In this document: piece after piece, positions 15,630 through 22,116 of the stretch
Position numbering within the stretch: position 1 is the first letter of the stretch
Layout: every line of letters starts with the position of its first letter
From: Flavobacterium wongokense
Lineage (GTDB): Bacteria > Bacteroidota > Bacteroidia > Flavobacteriales > Flavobacteriaceae
Assembly: GCF_021608265.1 (NCBI RefSeq)
Contig: NZ_JAKIHP010000009.1
Span: forward strand, 1-42,041
DNA: 42,041 bases
Reading direction: 5' to 3'
Notes under the pieces: generated by a model
Told to the model about the DNA's origin: nothing
The model's input: only the letters and a program-made list of their open reading frames with translations
Databases searched by the model: none
Translations under genes and position numbers: made by a program

Positions 15630-15749
15630 TAACGTTCCGCGGCTTTGCGTCAGTTGTGAAGCCAGCGAACTAATTAATTTCTGTTAAAGATAAACGATTT
15701 TCGTGAACACGTAAAAATAAAAACCAGCAATTGCGCAAAACCGCTGTTA
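15630..15749 (-). repeat. attC-like site 21 (subfamily D)
   Basis: Shares the unusual interior with site 13 (AAGCCAGCGAAC...TTCGTGAACACG); standard outer stem. Confidence 0.84.
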
Positions 15750-15766
15750 GCGGTTGTGCATTTTTT

Positions 15767-16030
15767 TTAAACTTTTCTTTCGCCATTTTGGTCATAACAA
15801 TAAACCATTTCATTTTTTGAGTTAATTACAAAGCTTTCAATCTTCGAATTACTTTCAACTTGCTTGATTGCAAATTCTTTTGCGGCTTCATAAGTTTCAA
15901 ACACTTGATAAACTTCATCAACTTCCACGTCGCTAAGAAAATAACTTCCGTTATTTTTCAAAACTATTCCGGTTGAAAATTCTGCTTTTCCAACTGCGAA
16001 TTGATTTTCTGAAATGTTTAATTTATCCAT
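15767..16030 (-). CDS. Small hypothetical protein (cassette 21)
   Basis: 87 residues, soluble and acidic (MDKLNISENQFAVGKAEFS, then VDEVYQVFETYEAAKEFAIKQ). One central helix lies between beta strands. No family is recognised. The leader contains the CGCAAACTTGG box (plus strand) ending 15 nt before the cassette end. Cassette ends GTTAGCGGT and ACCGCTAAC. Confidence 0.65.
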   Translation of the reverse strand: MDKLNISENQFAVGKAEFSTGIVLKNNGSYFLSDVEVDEVYQVFETYEAAKEFAIKQVESNSKIESFVINSKNEMVYCYDQNGERKV

Positions 16031-16081
16031 AGTTTCTTCTCAATATTTCTTTCTCCGCAAACTTGGGAAATGCATTACCGC

Positions 16082-16198
16082 TAACGTTCCGCCGCTTGGC
16101 GTAGTAGCGGCAAGTTAAAGAAAAATGTAATAAGAAATACTGAAGTTCAGAGTATTTTCCAAGAAAGACAAACCAGCTATTGCGCCAAACGGCTGTTA
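16082..16198 (-). repeat. attC-like site 22
   Basis: Subfamily C; GCCGCTTGGCG/CGCCAAACGGC stem. Confidence 0.88.
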
Positions 16199-16211
16199 TG
16201 TGCTGCCGGCG

Positions 16212-16646
16212 TCACTTCTTGATTGAGTCAAACTGTTTCTGCGTCATAACTTTTTCACTTACCATATTCTTCAACCAATTTGTTGCTTCAATTCTGGAAT
16301 CTTTTTCCAATTTAGAAATGTCAATGGTTGCTAAGTCTGAAAAATCTACTTTAAACTCATGTTTTTCACCAAATGCTTCTAAATAGTCATAATAAGCTTT
16401 GTCATAATTAAATTTTTCAGCCATTATTTTTGAGTAGAACATTAAACTGTCTGTTCTCTCAACTTCGCTTCCATCTTTAAATCCGTAAAACAATTCATCG
16501 TACGCATCTTTGTCTCCATTATTTTTTACTCTATGAATTAATGTGTCATAATTAGTTGTAATTTGACTTATGGAAGTTTCTTTTTCTCCTTGTCTACAAG
16601 ATATTATTAGGAATAAAACTGAAAGCACAATTAAAATGTTTTTCAT
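16212..16646 (-). CDS. Lipoprotein (cassette 22)
   Basis: 144 residues from MKNILIVLSVLFLIISC, a clear lipoprotein signal with the lipobox Cys at residue 17. The frame is open to a GTG at 16676, but that would spoil the signal peptide. The mature part is helical and charged (YDKAYYDYLEAFGEKHEF, EKDSRIEATNWLKNMVSEKV), with no recognised family. Cassette ends GTTATGTGC and GCACATAAC. Confidence 0.73.
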   Translation of the reverse strand: MKNILIVLSVLFLIISCRQGEKETSISQITTNYDTLIHRVKNNGDKDAYDELFYGFKDGSEVERTDSLMFYSKIMAEKFNYDKAYYDYLEAFGEKHEFKVDFSDLATIDISKLEKDSRIEATNWLKNMVSEKVMTQKQFDSIKK

Positions 16647-16677
16647 CTTTTCTATAGAGTTTCGAGCCGGTTGCACA

Positions 16678-16795
16678 TAACGTTCCGCGGCTTTGCGTCA
16701 GTAGCGGCAAGTTAAAGAAAAATGTAATAAGAAATACTGAAATTCAGAGTATTTTCCAAGAAAGACAAACGAGCTATTGCGCGAAACCGCTGTTA
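16678..16795 (-). repeat. attC-like site 23
   Basis: Subfamily C body, but with the GCGG/CCGC outer stem and GCGTCAGTAGC. It mixes features of two subfamilies. Confidence 0.86.
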
Positions 16796-16882
16796 TAGCC
16801 AGTACTTTTATTTTCCACTTTCTAATTCCAGTTTCATTTTCCACTTCTATATTCCATTAACTTTCCATTTTCCGCGTCTTGT

Positions 16883-17062
16883 TTAATTTTTATTCACACT
16901 CAAAAAAAACATAACAATGCCAAAAATGAACAATGCTATTCCAAGTAACAAACCTAAAGTACTGAATGTTGGTCCGGGCAATATTGTCCACGCCAAACCA
17001 TTTAATATAAATCCAGATAATAATGAAGCTATTGATAAAAATATTCCTTTCCGTTTTGTCAT
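16883..17062 (-). CDS. 59-residue two-helix membrane protein (cassette 23)
   Basis: The frame starts MTKRKGIFLSIASLLSG and ends MFFLSVNKN. Two membrane helices (about residues 7-28 and 36-54) are joined by LPGPTFSTLG. The cassette would otherwise look empty. The ATG lies 38 nt inside the right cassette end, and orientation agrees with all other cassette genes. A pyrimidine-rich stretch of about 85 bp separates its stop from attC. Function unknown; single small membrane proteins are common cassette cargo. Confidence 0.65.
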   Translation of the reverse strand: MTKRKGIFLSIASLLSGFILNGLAWTILPGPTFSTLGLLLGIALFIFGIVMFFLSVNKN

Positions 17063-17100
17063 TTACGTGTAATTTATATATAGTTTGTGAGTATTGGCTA

Positions 17101-17217
17101 TAACGTTCCGCGGCTTTGCGCCGTAGCGGCAAGTTAAGAATAAATGTAATAAGAAATTGTGATGTTCAGAGTATTTTCCAAGAAAGATAAACCAGCTATG
17201 GCGCAAAACCGCTGTTA
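17101..17217 (-). repeat. attC-like site 24
   Basis: Subfamily A, close to site 1. Cassette ends GTTATAGGC and GCCTATAAC. Confidence 0.88.
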
Positions 17218-17231
17218 TAGGCTGCCTTTCT

Positions 17232-17636
17232 TCAATCTTCTTCAACACTTCCATTTTCGGAAACCCAAAAATGCCTTATGCCCAAATCTTTCAAGTATGG
17301 CGTTAAGTTTCCAATAGCTTTTTTAATTCCAGAATCATTTGGATGCGCAATCGCAAACTCAGATTTTGGGTTTTTATATTTATCATCCAAAATTTTAACT
17401 ATAGCTTTTCCAAAATGAGTTTTAATTTGTCCACTATCAAAGAACTCTCTTCGCTTTGTTGGTGAATCATTTCCTGCACGCGCTCCTTTGACTTCAATGT
17501 AGAGTTTTCCTTTTCCATTTACGGCTACAATATCACAACCTCTAGTTTGACCTAAACAATGGCTTTCTATTTTCCAATTGTTGCTTTCCAGGTATTGCAT
17601 TAAAAGTTTTATTGTTTCGTCTTCTGTGAGCTTCAT
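17232..17636 (-). CDS. PD-(D/E)XK nuclease-fold protein (cassette 24)
   Basis: 134 residues. The core motif GCDIVAVNGKGKLYIEVKG gives D35 and E48-x-K50, the restriction-endonuclease-fold active site, preceded by the helix LLMQYLESNNWKIE. The order helix, D, E-x-K matches Mrr-like or YraN-like small nuclease domains. There is no methylase or specificity partner in the cassette. It could act alone in DNA cleavage or be a remnant domain. Active-site residues are intact. Confidence 0.8.
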   Translation of the reverse strand: MKLTEDETIKLLMQYLESNNWKIESHCLGQTRGCDIVAVNGKGKLYIEVKGARAGNDSPTKRREFFDSGQIKTHFGKAIVKILDDKYKNPKSEFAIAHPNDSGIKKAIGNLTPYLKDLGIRHFWVSENGSVEED

Positions 17637-17666
17637 TTTTTTGCAGGGTTTTGGAAAGGTTGCCTA

Positions 17667-17783
17667 TAACGTTCCGCCGCTTGGCGTAGTAGCGGCAAGT
17701 TAAAGAAAAATGTAATAAGAAATGCCGAAGTTCAGAGTATTTTCCAAGAAAGACAAACCAGCTATTACGCCAAACGGCTGTTA
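17667..17783 (-). repeat. attC-like site 25
   Basis: Subfamily C with TACGCCAAACGG arm. Cassette ends GTTATGCCTA and TAGGCATAAC. Confidence 0.88.
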
Positions 17784-17786
17784 TGC

Positions 17787-18224
17787 CTAGTTTTTTATCT
17801 CAAACCTGATTTCATCGCCATCTTTCAAGTTTTCTATTTGTCTAGCCAAATCTCCGCTGAAAGATAAAAGTTCTGAAAAATCTATTTTCCCTAGATTAGA
17901 TTCTTCATATTTCCCTCCAATTGGTGCCGGCATTTTTAAACAGTAACTTTGGTTAGCGCTTAATTTTCCCAGTTTACTTTTAGCCATTTCCACAAGATTT
18001 TTCATTTCCCAATCTTTAATAAACTCAGTTTGACCGACAAGATTTTCAAATTCTAATTTGTTTCCGGCTAACTTTTCACAGCTAACTTCTTCCGGACAAA
18101 TTCTCCAATATTCTTCTTCTGAATTTTTGAATATTACATTGCCAAAATCATTTGTTTGTATGATTTCAACAGCCTCAATATTTTTCCATTTCCAGGATTC
18201 GTTAATGTTTTGCAGGGTGTTCAT
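17787..18224 (-). CDS. DUF1851 (Tdi1-like immunity) protein (cassette 25)
   Basis: 145 residues. FGNVIFKNSEEEYWRICPEEVSCEKLA, YCLKMPAPIGGKYEESNLG and SGDLARQIENLKDGDEIRFEI follow the pattern I associate with DUF1851, the C-terminal domain of T6SS immunity protein Tdi1 and of stand-alone orphan immunity proteins. It would neutralise a toxin from a competitor; no toxin gene is in the array, so it would be an orphan immunity gene. The assignment is by recalled motif. Confidence 0.75.
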   Translation of the reverse strand: MNTLQNINESWKWKNIEAVEIIQTNDFGNVIFKNSEEEYWRICPEEVSCEKLAGNKLEFENLVGQTEFIKDWEMKNLVEMAKSKLGKLSANQSYCLKMPAPIGGKYEESNLGKIDFSELLSFSGDLARQIENLKDGDEIRFEIKN

Positions 18225-18237
18225 AAAAAATTAGGCA

Positions 18238-18360
18238 TAACGTTCCGCGGCTTTACGCAGTGGCGGAAGTTTAATAATTAATTCGAAAGATAAGCAAAAT
18301 TTGAATTAACAGTTTATTTTCCGAGAAAGATAAACCAGCCATTGCGTGAAACCGCTGTTA
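18238..18360 (-). repeat. attC-like site 26 (sister of site 31)
   Basis: Subfamily B with AACAGTTTATTTTCCGAG loop; appears identical to 21104..21226. Confidence 0.9.
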
Positions 18361-18637
18361 CCACTTCGGTTTTGCTATTAACTTGAGCACGCAAACTTTG
18401 CGAGCATCTAATTCCGGTTTCTATTTCCATTTCACTTTCTATAACTTGTAGCAATTTTTTTGTAGCATTTTAAATTGCTACAATTTTTTTGCTACAACTT
18501 TTCTACGCAAACTTTGGACGCAAACTTTGGACGCAATATTTCTGCGACATTCCTTTTTCGGCTAAATTTTCAAGCAAAATATTCTTTAGATTTTTCGAAT
18601 TTAAACTTCAGTTGTAAAATAGGGCAAAACTGAGTGG
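18361..18637 (-). other. Non-coding cassette 26 with nested palindromes (copy 1)
   Basis: 277 bp, no gene. An outer inverted repeat TTGTAGCAA (18446..18454) / TTGCTACAA (18489..18497) encloses TGTAGCA (18461..18467) / TTGCTACAA (18475..18483), so two alternative hairpins can form. A direct repeat of ACGCAAACTTTGG lies to the right. I saw one base difference from the copy at 21227..21503. The hairpins look RNA-like or protein-binding; function unknown. Confidence 0.75.
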
Positions 18638-18754
18638 TAACGTTCCGCGGCTTTGCGCCGTAGCGGCAAGTTAAGAATAAATGTAATAAGAAATTCTAAA
18701 GTTCAGTATATTTTCCAAGAAAGATAAGCCAGCTATAGCGCAAAACCGCTGTTA
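18638..18754 (-). repeat. attC-like site 27 (sister of site 9)
   Basis: Subfamily A with the TTCAGTATATTTTCC loop; same as 8557..8673. Confidence 0.9.
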
Positions 18755-18768
18755 GTGGCTGCCTTTTC

Positions 18769-19188
18769 TCAACGCATTATTACTGTTTCAGTCAAACTAA
18801 TATCTTCTATTTTGGCGGTTGGATTTTCCAGCAACAATTGATTTATAACATTAAATTCAGCACTTCTGCCAGCAATTTTCATTACTGTTTCTTTGTCTGG
18901 ATTTCTATTAAAATAATCTTCAGTTACTTTTAAAATTTGATTGTAAGTTTCTGTTTCACTATACTTTTTCGAAACATATTTTTCGTTTTTATATTCTGTG
19001 TAGTTATCTTTCCAGTTAACTTTTGTCAACCAACTTCTAATAAACGCAATTGGCAGAAACGCTATGATTTCAACAGCTTCATTTTCTCGGATTCCATTTT
19101 CAATTAGAAATTGAATTGCTTGTTTGTCTTCCAATGAGTTTTCATTTTGAGCAAGTAATTCTATCGCAAGTTTTACAGATGTTGTCAT
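18769..19188 (-). CDS. Hypothetical helical protein, copy 2 of duplicated cassette (cassette 27)
   Basis: 139 residues from MTTSVKLAIELLAQNEN, identical to the product of 8688..9107; GTG at 19215 is an alternative start. Gene, leader and attC are duplicated as a unit, while the next attC to the right differs (TAACGTGCC versus TAACGTTCC). The duplicated segment is therefore exactly one cassette. Function unknown. Confidence 0.75.
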   Translation of the reverse strand: MTTSVKLAIELLAQNENSLEDKQAIQFLIENGIRENEAVEIIAFLPIAFIRSWLTKVNWKDNYTEYKNEKYVSKKYSETETYNQILKVTEDYFNRNPDKETVMKIAGRSAEFNVINQLLLENPTAKIEDISLTETVIMR

Positions 19189-19215
19189 TTTATGAGGTTT
19201 CGAAAAGGTTGCCAC

Positions 19216-19331
19216 TAACGTGCCGCGGCTAGGCGCAGTAGCGGCAAGTTAGTAAAAAATGTGATAGAAATTCTAGTGTTCTGATTATTTTCCAAGAAGC
19301 AGGAACGAGCTATTGCGCTTAACTGCTGTTA
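19216..19331 (-). repeat. attC-like site 28 (variant internal loop)
   Basis: Subfamily E. Loop GTGCC instead of GTTCC; the right arm reads GCGCTTAACTGCTGTTA, so its stem is less well paired than others. Confidence 0.82.
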
Positions 19332-19714
19332 GCGCCAGTTGTTTTGAGTTATTTTGTCACGCAAACATTTTCTGCGTCAACCTCGGTTTTCTTTTTCCCT
19401 TTCCAACGTTCTGTTGCGCTATCAAAACTATCAAGTGTACTGCGAAAACTATCAAGTTGCATACGAAAACTATCAAGTTGCATGCGAAAACTATCAAGTT
19501 GCAAGCGAAAACTATCAAGTTGCAAGCGAAAACTATCAAGTTACATACGAAAACTATCAAGTGAACTGTGAAAACTATCAAGTATACCACGAAAACTATT
19601 AAGTGAGTTCACAGAACTATCAAAGTAGGAGAATGAAGTATCAATTTTTGGTGATAACTTTCCGCGTCTTTTCGGCAGATTTTTTTCTAAGTAAACTTGG
19701 GAAACAATTGGCGC
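19332..19714 (-). other. Cassette 28: tandem-repeat cassette without clear gene
   Basis: 383 bp dominated by the 21-bp repeat array at 19422..19628. A 77-codon minus-strand frame (19357..19590, GTG start) would encode a seven-residue repeat CNLIVFA, but no ATG is available and the frame exists only because the period is a multiple of three. The right end carries the fixed-position GTAAACTTGG box. Confidence 0.6.
19422..19628. repeat. 21-bp direct tandem repeat, ten units
   Basis: Core GAAAACTATCAAGTTGCA recurs at exact 21-bp spacing ten times (ACTAT at 19427, 19448, 19469 and so on to 19616). The core AAAACTATCAAG is highly conserved; the last six or so bases vary between units. There are no spacers, so it is not a CRISPR array. 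Confidence 0.93.
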
Positions 19715-19831
19715 TAACGTTCCGCCGCTTGGCGTAGTAGCGGCAAGTTAAAGAAAAATGTAATAAGAAATGCTGAAATTCAGAGTATTTTCCAAGAAAG
19801 ACAAACGAGCTATTACGCCAAACGGCTGTTA
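19715..19831 (-). repeat. attC-like site 29
   Basis: Subfamily C. Cassette ends GTTAGGTGC and GCACCTAAC. Confidence 0.88.
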
Positions 19832-19843
19832 GGTGCAGTTTTC

Positions 19844-20653
19844 TTAGAATATGGTTTTCGTTATTGCCTCGACTCCTGTTATCAATTCGTCAACATCTTC
19901 TTTTGACGGCTCTTTTAGTTTATTATGGTCACATAGATTTCTCAAATCTCCTAAGTGTTGAATTTTTCGCCAAGTCGCTGTTTCATAAACTCCCGATGTT
20001 TTCAAACTGTCGTTTAAATCCGAAATGTTTGGATGCTTTTTCGTAATTTTTAAATTATGATTCAACAAAACTTGAGTTAAATGTTTTTCAAGAACAACAC
20101 CTGCTATCGCTCCAGCACCGCGCGGAAATTTATTCTTATTAAGCTCTTTTGCTGCGTCAAGTTCGCTATCAAGTAAATCAGCTTGGACTAATTGTTGTAT
20201 ATCAAATAAAGAGCTTTCGAAGCGTCTTTCAATAGACTTTAAAATATTAAGTTGTTGATCAAATTGATTTAATGCGGCATCAGGACCAACTTTTCTTTCT
20301 CCATAACCACTTGTAACTCTTAGACCTTGTAAGTAGTCTTCCATTACATAATTTCCATACTCAATTTCTTTTCTTGTCCTAGGCTTTTCAAAAAGTCTGA
20401 CAAAATCCGAAAGTCTGTCGGGAAGTAATTGTTTTATTAAAACTAAAGATTCAGAATACCAAGATTGGTATTCCTTGTTGAATGGCAGTAGTTTAGTGAT
20501 ATATTCTTTGGTTTTCTTCTCGTCTTTTATATGAGTTTTAATTTGTTTTTCAATTTCTACTGGAAAGCACTCATATTTCATAGAAATATTTAGCTTGTCA
20601 CCCTTTTCAATTAAAAGTGCTAAATCATTTTTGAATTTGTCAATATTTTTCAT
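19844..20653 (-). CDS. HEPN-like domain protein (cassette 29)
   Basis: 269 residues, the largest cassette gene. The C-terminal third (GAGAIAGVVLEKHLTQVLLNHN, then TWRKIQHLGDLRNLCDHNKLKEPSKEDVDELITGV) is helical and contains R238-NLCD-H243, the Rx4-6H motif of HEPN ribonucleases, in the usual context before a final helix. The N-terminal two thirds are helical and charged with no recognised domain. HEPN proteins often act in toxin-antitoxin and anti-phage systems by cleaving RNA. Cassette position and lack of an antitoxin gene suggest a self-contained or conditionally activated effector. Confidence 0.75.
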   Translation of the reverse strand: MKNIDKFKNDLALLIEKGDKLNISMKYECFPVEIEKQIKTHIKDEKKTKEYITKLLPFNKEYQSWYSESLVLIKQLLPDRLSDFVRLFEKPRTRKEIEYGNYVMEDYLQGLRVTSGYGERKVGPDAALNQFDQQLNILKSIERRFESSLFDIQQLVQADLLDSELDAAKELNKNKFPRGAGAIAGVVLEKHLTQVLLNHNLKITKKHPNISDLNDSLKTSGVYETATWRKIQHLGDLRNLCDHNKLKEPSKEDVDELITGVEAITKTIF

Positions 20654-20685
20654 CTTTAAAAAGCGGGTTTGTTGAAAATTGCACC

Positions 20686-20807
20686 TAACGTTCCGCGGCT
20701 TTACGCAGTTGCGGAACTTTAATAATTATTGGAAAGATAAACAAAATTTGAATTAGCAGATTATTTTCCAAGAAAGAAAAACGAGCAATTGCGTGAAACC
20801 GCTGTTA
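20686..20807 (-). repeat. attC-like site 30 (sister of site 15)
   Basis: Subfamily B, same as 12018..12139. Confidence 0.9.
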
Positions 20808-21103
20808 CCGCTAGTAGCTTGACGCTAACTTAAGCACGCCAACATTGCCAGTTTCTTTTTCGGACAAACTTGGTTTTCGGTTTCTGTTTTCAGCGATTTC
20901 TCTGAGAATGACATTTTGCGCAAACTTGGCTCAACACAACAACTTCGGCAACATTTTCAGGCAAACTTTGCCGCAAACCTTTGCCGCAAACTTTTCAATT
21001 TTCGGTTTCAGTTTTCCAGGAAAATAGAGTCGAAGTAAGGTCAAATTCTCGGCGTCGTTTCGATAGCTAAATTTCTCGGCAAACTTGGACAAGCTATTAG
21101 CGG
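20808..21103 (-). other. Non-coding cassette 30 (copy 2 of cassette 15)
   Basis: 296 bp, differing from 12140..12435 by one base that I could see (CCGCAAAC versus CCGCAAGC). It is followed directly by a second duplicated gene-less cassette, so two non-coding cassettes sit side by side, second and third from the recombinase. Confidence 0.78.
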
Positions 21104-21226
21104 TAACGTTCCGCGGCTTTACGCAGTGGCGGAACTTTAATAATTAATTCGAAAGATAAGCAAAATTTGAATTAACAGTTTATTTTCCGAGAAAGATAAA
21201 CCAGCCATTGCGTGAAACCGCTGTTA
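21104..21226 (-). repeat. attC-like site 31 (sister of site 26)
   Basis: Subfamily B, same as 18238..18360. Confidence 0.9.
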
Positions 21227-21503
21227 CCACTTCGGTTTTGCTATTAACTTGAGCACGCAAACTTTGCGAGCATCTAATTCCGGTTTCTATTTCCATTTCA
21301 CTTTCTATAACTTGTAGCAATTTTTTTGTAGCATTTTAAATTGCTACAATTTTTTTGCTACAACTTTTCTACACAAACTTTGGACGCAAACTTTGGACGC
21401 AATATTTCTGCGACATTCCTTTTTCGGCTAAATTTTCAAGCAAAATATTCTTTAGATTTTTCGAATTTAAACTTCAGTTGTAAAATAGGGCAAAACTGAG
21501 TGG
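21227..21503 (-). other. Non-coding cassette 31 (copy 2 of cassette 26)
   Basis: 277 bp with the same nested TTGTAGCAA/TTGCTACAA palindromes as 18361..18637. One base difference was noted (CTACACAAAC versus CTACGCAAAC). Confidence 0.78.
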
Positions 21504-21622
21504 TAACGTGCCGCGGCTTCGCGTCAGTAGCGGCAAGTTAAAGAAAAATGTAATAAGAAATACTGAAGTTCAGAGTATTTTCCAAGAAAGATCAAACTAG
21601 CTATTGCGCGAAACCGCTGTTA
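21504..21622 (-). repeat. attC-like site 32 (nearest the recombinase)
   Basis: Subfamily C body with GTGCC internal loop and GCGTCAGTAGC stem. Supplies the TAA stop of the first cassette gene. Confidence 0.87.
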
Positions 21623-22081
21623 TACGACGTTGTTGCTGAAAAAACACAAATATGTAACGGCGTAAAATATTATCGGAATGATTACTGTTAAAGGATTGAG
21701 TTTTGTGTCGATGATTGAATTATTCGGATTCTCTGGATCATATGAAATCTCTATTTTCTGATTTTCCGTGAAATTATATTTTTTTGCAAAATGTTTAAAT
21801 GGTGTGAGAATTCCAATGTTTTTTGTTATGCAGTTATTCTCATATTCTGTTGAGTTTACAATATAATTATACTTAATTATTTCTTTCCAGCCTTCTGTAT
21901 CTGAGTCTGTTTTTGACCTAAACCATTCAACTTTACAATCAATAATTCTCGCTTCTGTCTTTCTCCAGTTTTTAATAGTAAATAGATAGAAATAGATTGT
22001 TTTACTAACAATAAATACCCAAACTACAAAAGTGATTATAACTATTATTCCGATGAAGTTCAATATGTTATTCTCTTCCAT
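21620..22081 (-). CDS. DUF3592-type membrane protein (cassette 32, first in array)
   Basis: 153 residues. Membrane helices lie at about residues 8-36 and 130-150, enclosing a beta-rich extracytoplasmic domain: EARIIDCKVEWF, EIIKYNYIVNSTEYENN, then FTENQKIEISYDPENPNNSII. This is the DUF3592 plan (TM, beta domain ending in a Y-x-P-x-N/D-P motif, TM). Function unknown. The stop TAA comes from attC32. As the cassette next to the candidate attI it should be the most recent insertion and the best expressed. Cassette ends GTTATACGAC and GTCGTATAAC. Confidence 0.78.
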   Translation of the reverse strand: MEENNILNFIGIIVIITFVVWVFIVSKTIYFYLFTIKNWRKTEARIIDCKVEWFRSKTDSDTEGWKEIIKYNYIVNSTEYENNCITKNIGILTPFKHFAKKYNFTENQKIEISYDPENPNNSIIDTKLNPLTVIIPIIFYAVTYLCFFSNNVV

Positions 22082-22116
22082 TCGTCTCTTTTAAATTGGG
22101 GTTGTTTAACAATGTC

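Noticed and set aside
19357..19590. 77-residue minus-strand ORF with CNLIVFA repeats
   Set aside because: It is a by-product of a 21-bp repeat, has no ATG and only a GTG start inside the repeat; other frames are open as well.
1..21622. CRISPR array because of many regularly placed repeats
   Set aside because: Repeats are about 120 bp, the inserts are gene-sized and variable, and their ends are complementary in a cassette-specific way. No cas genes.
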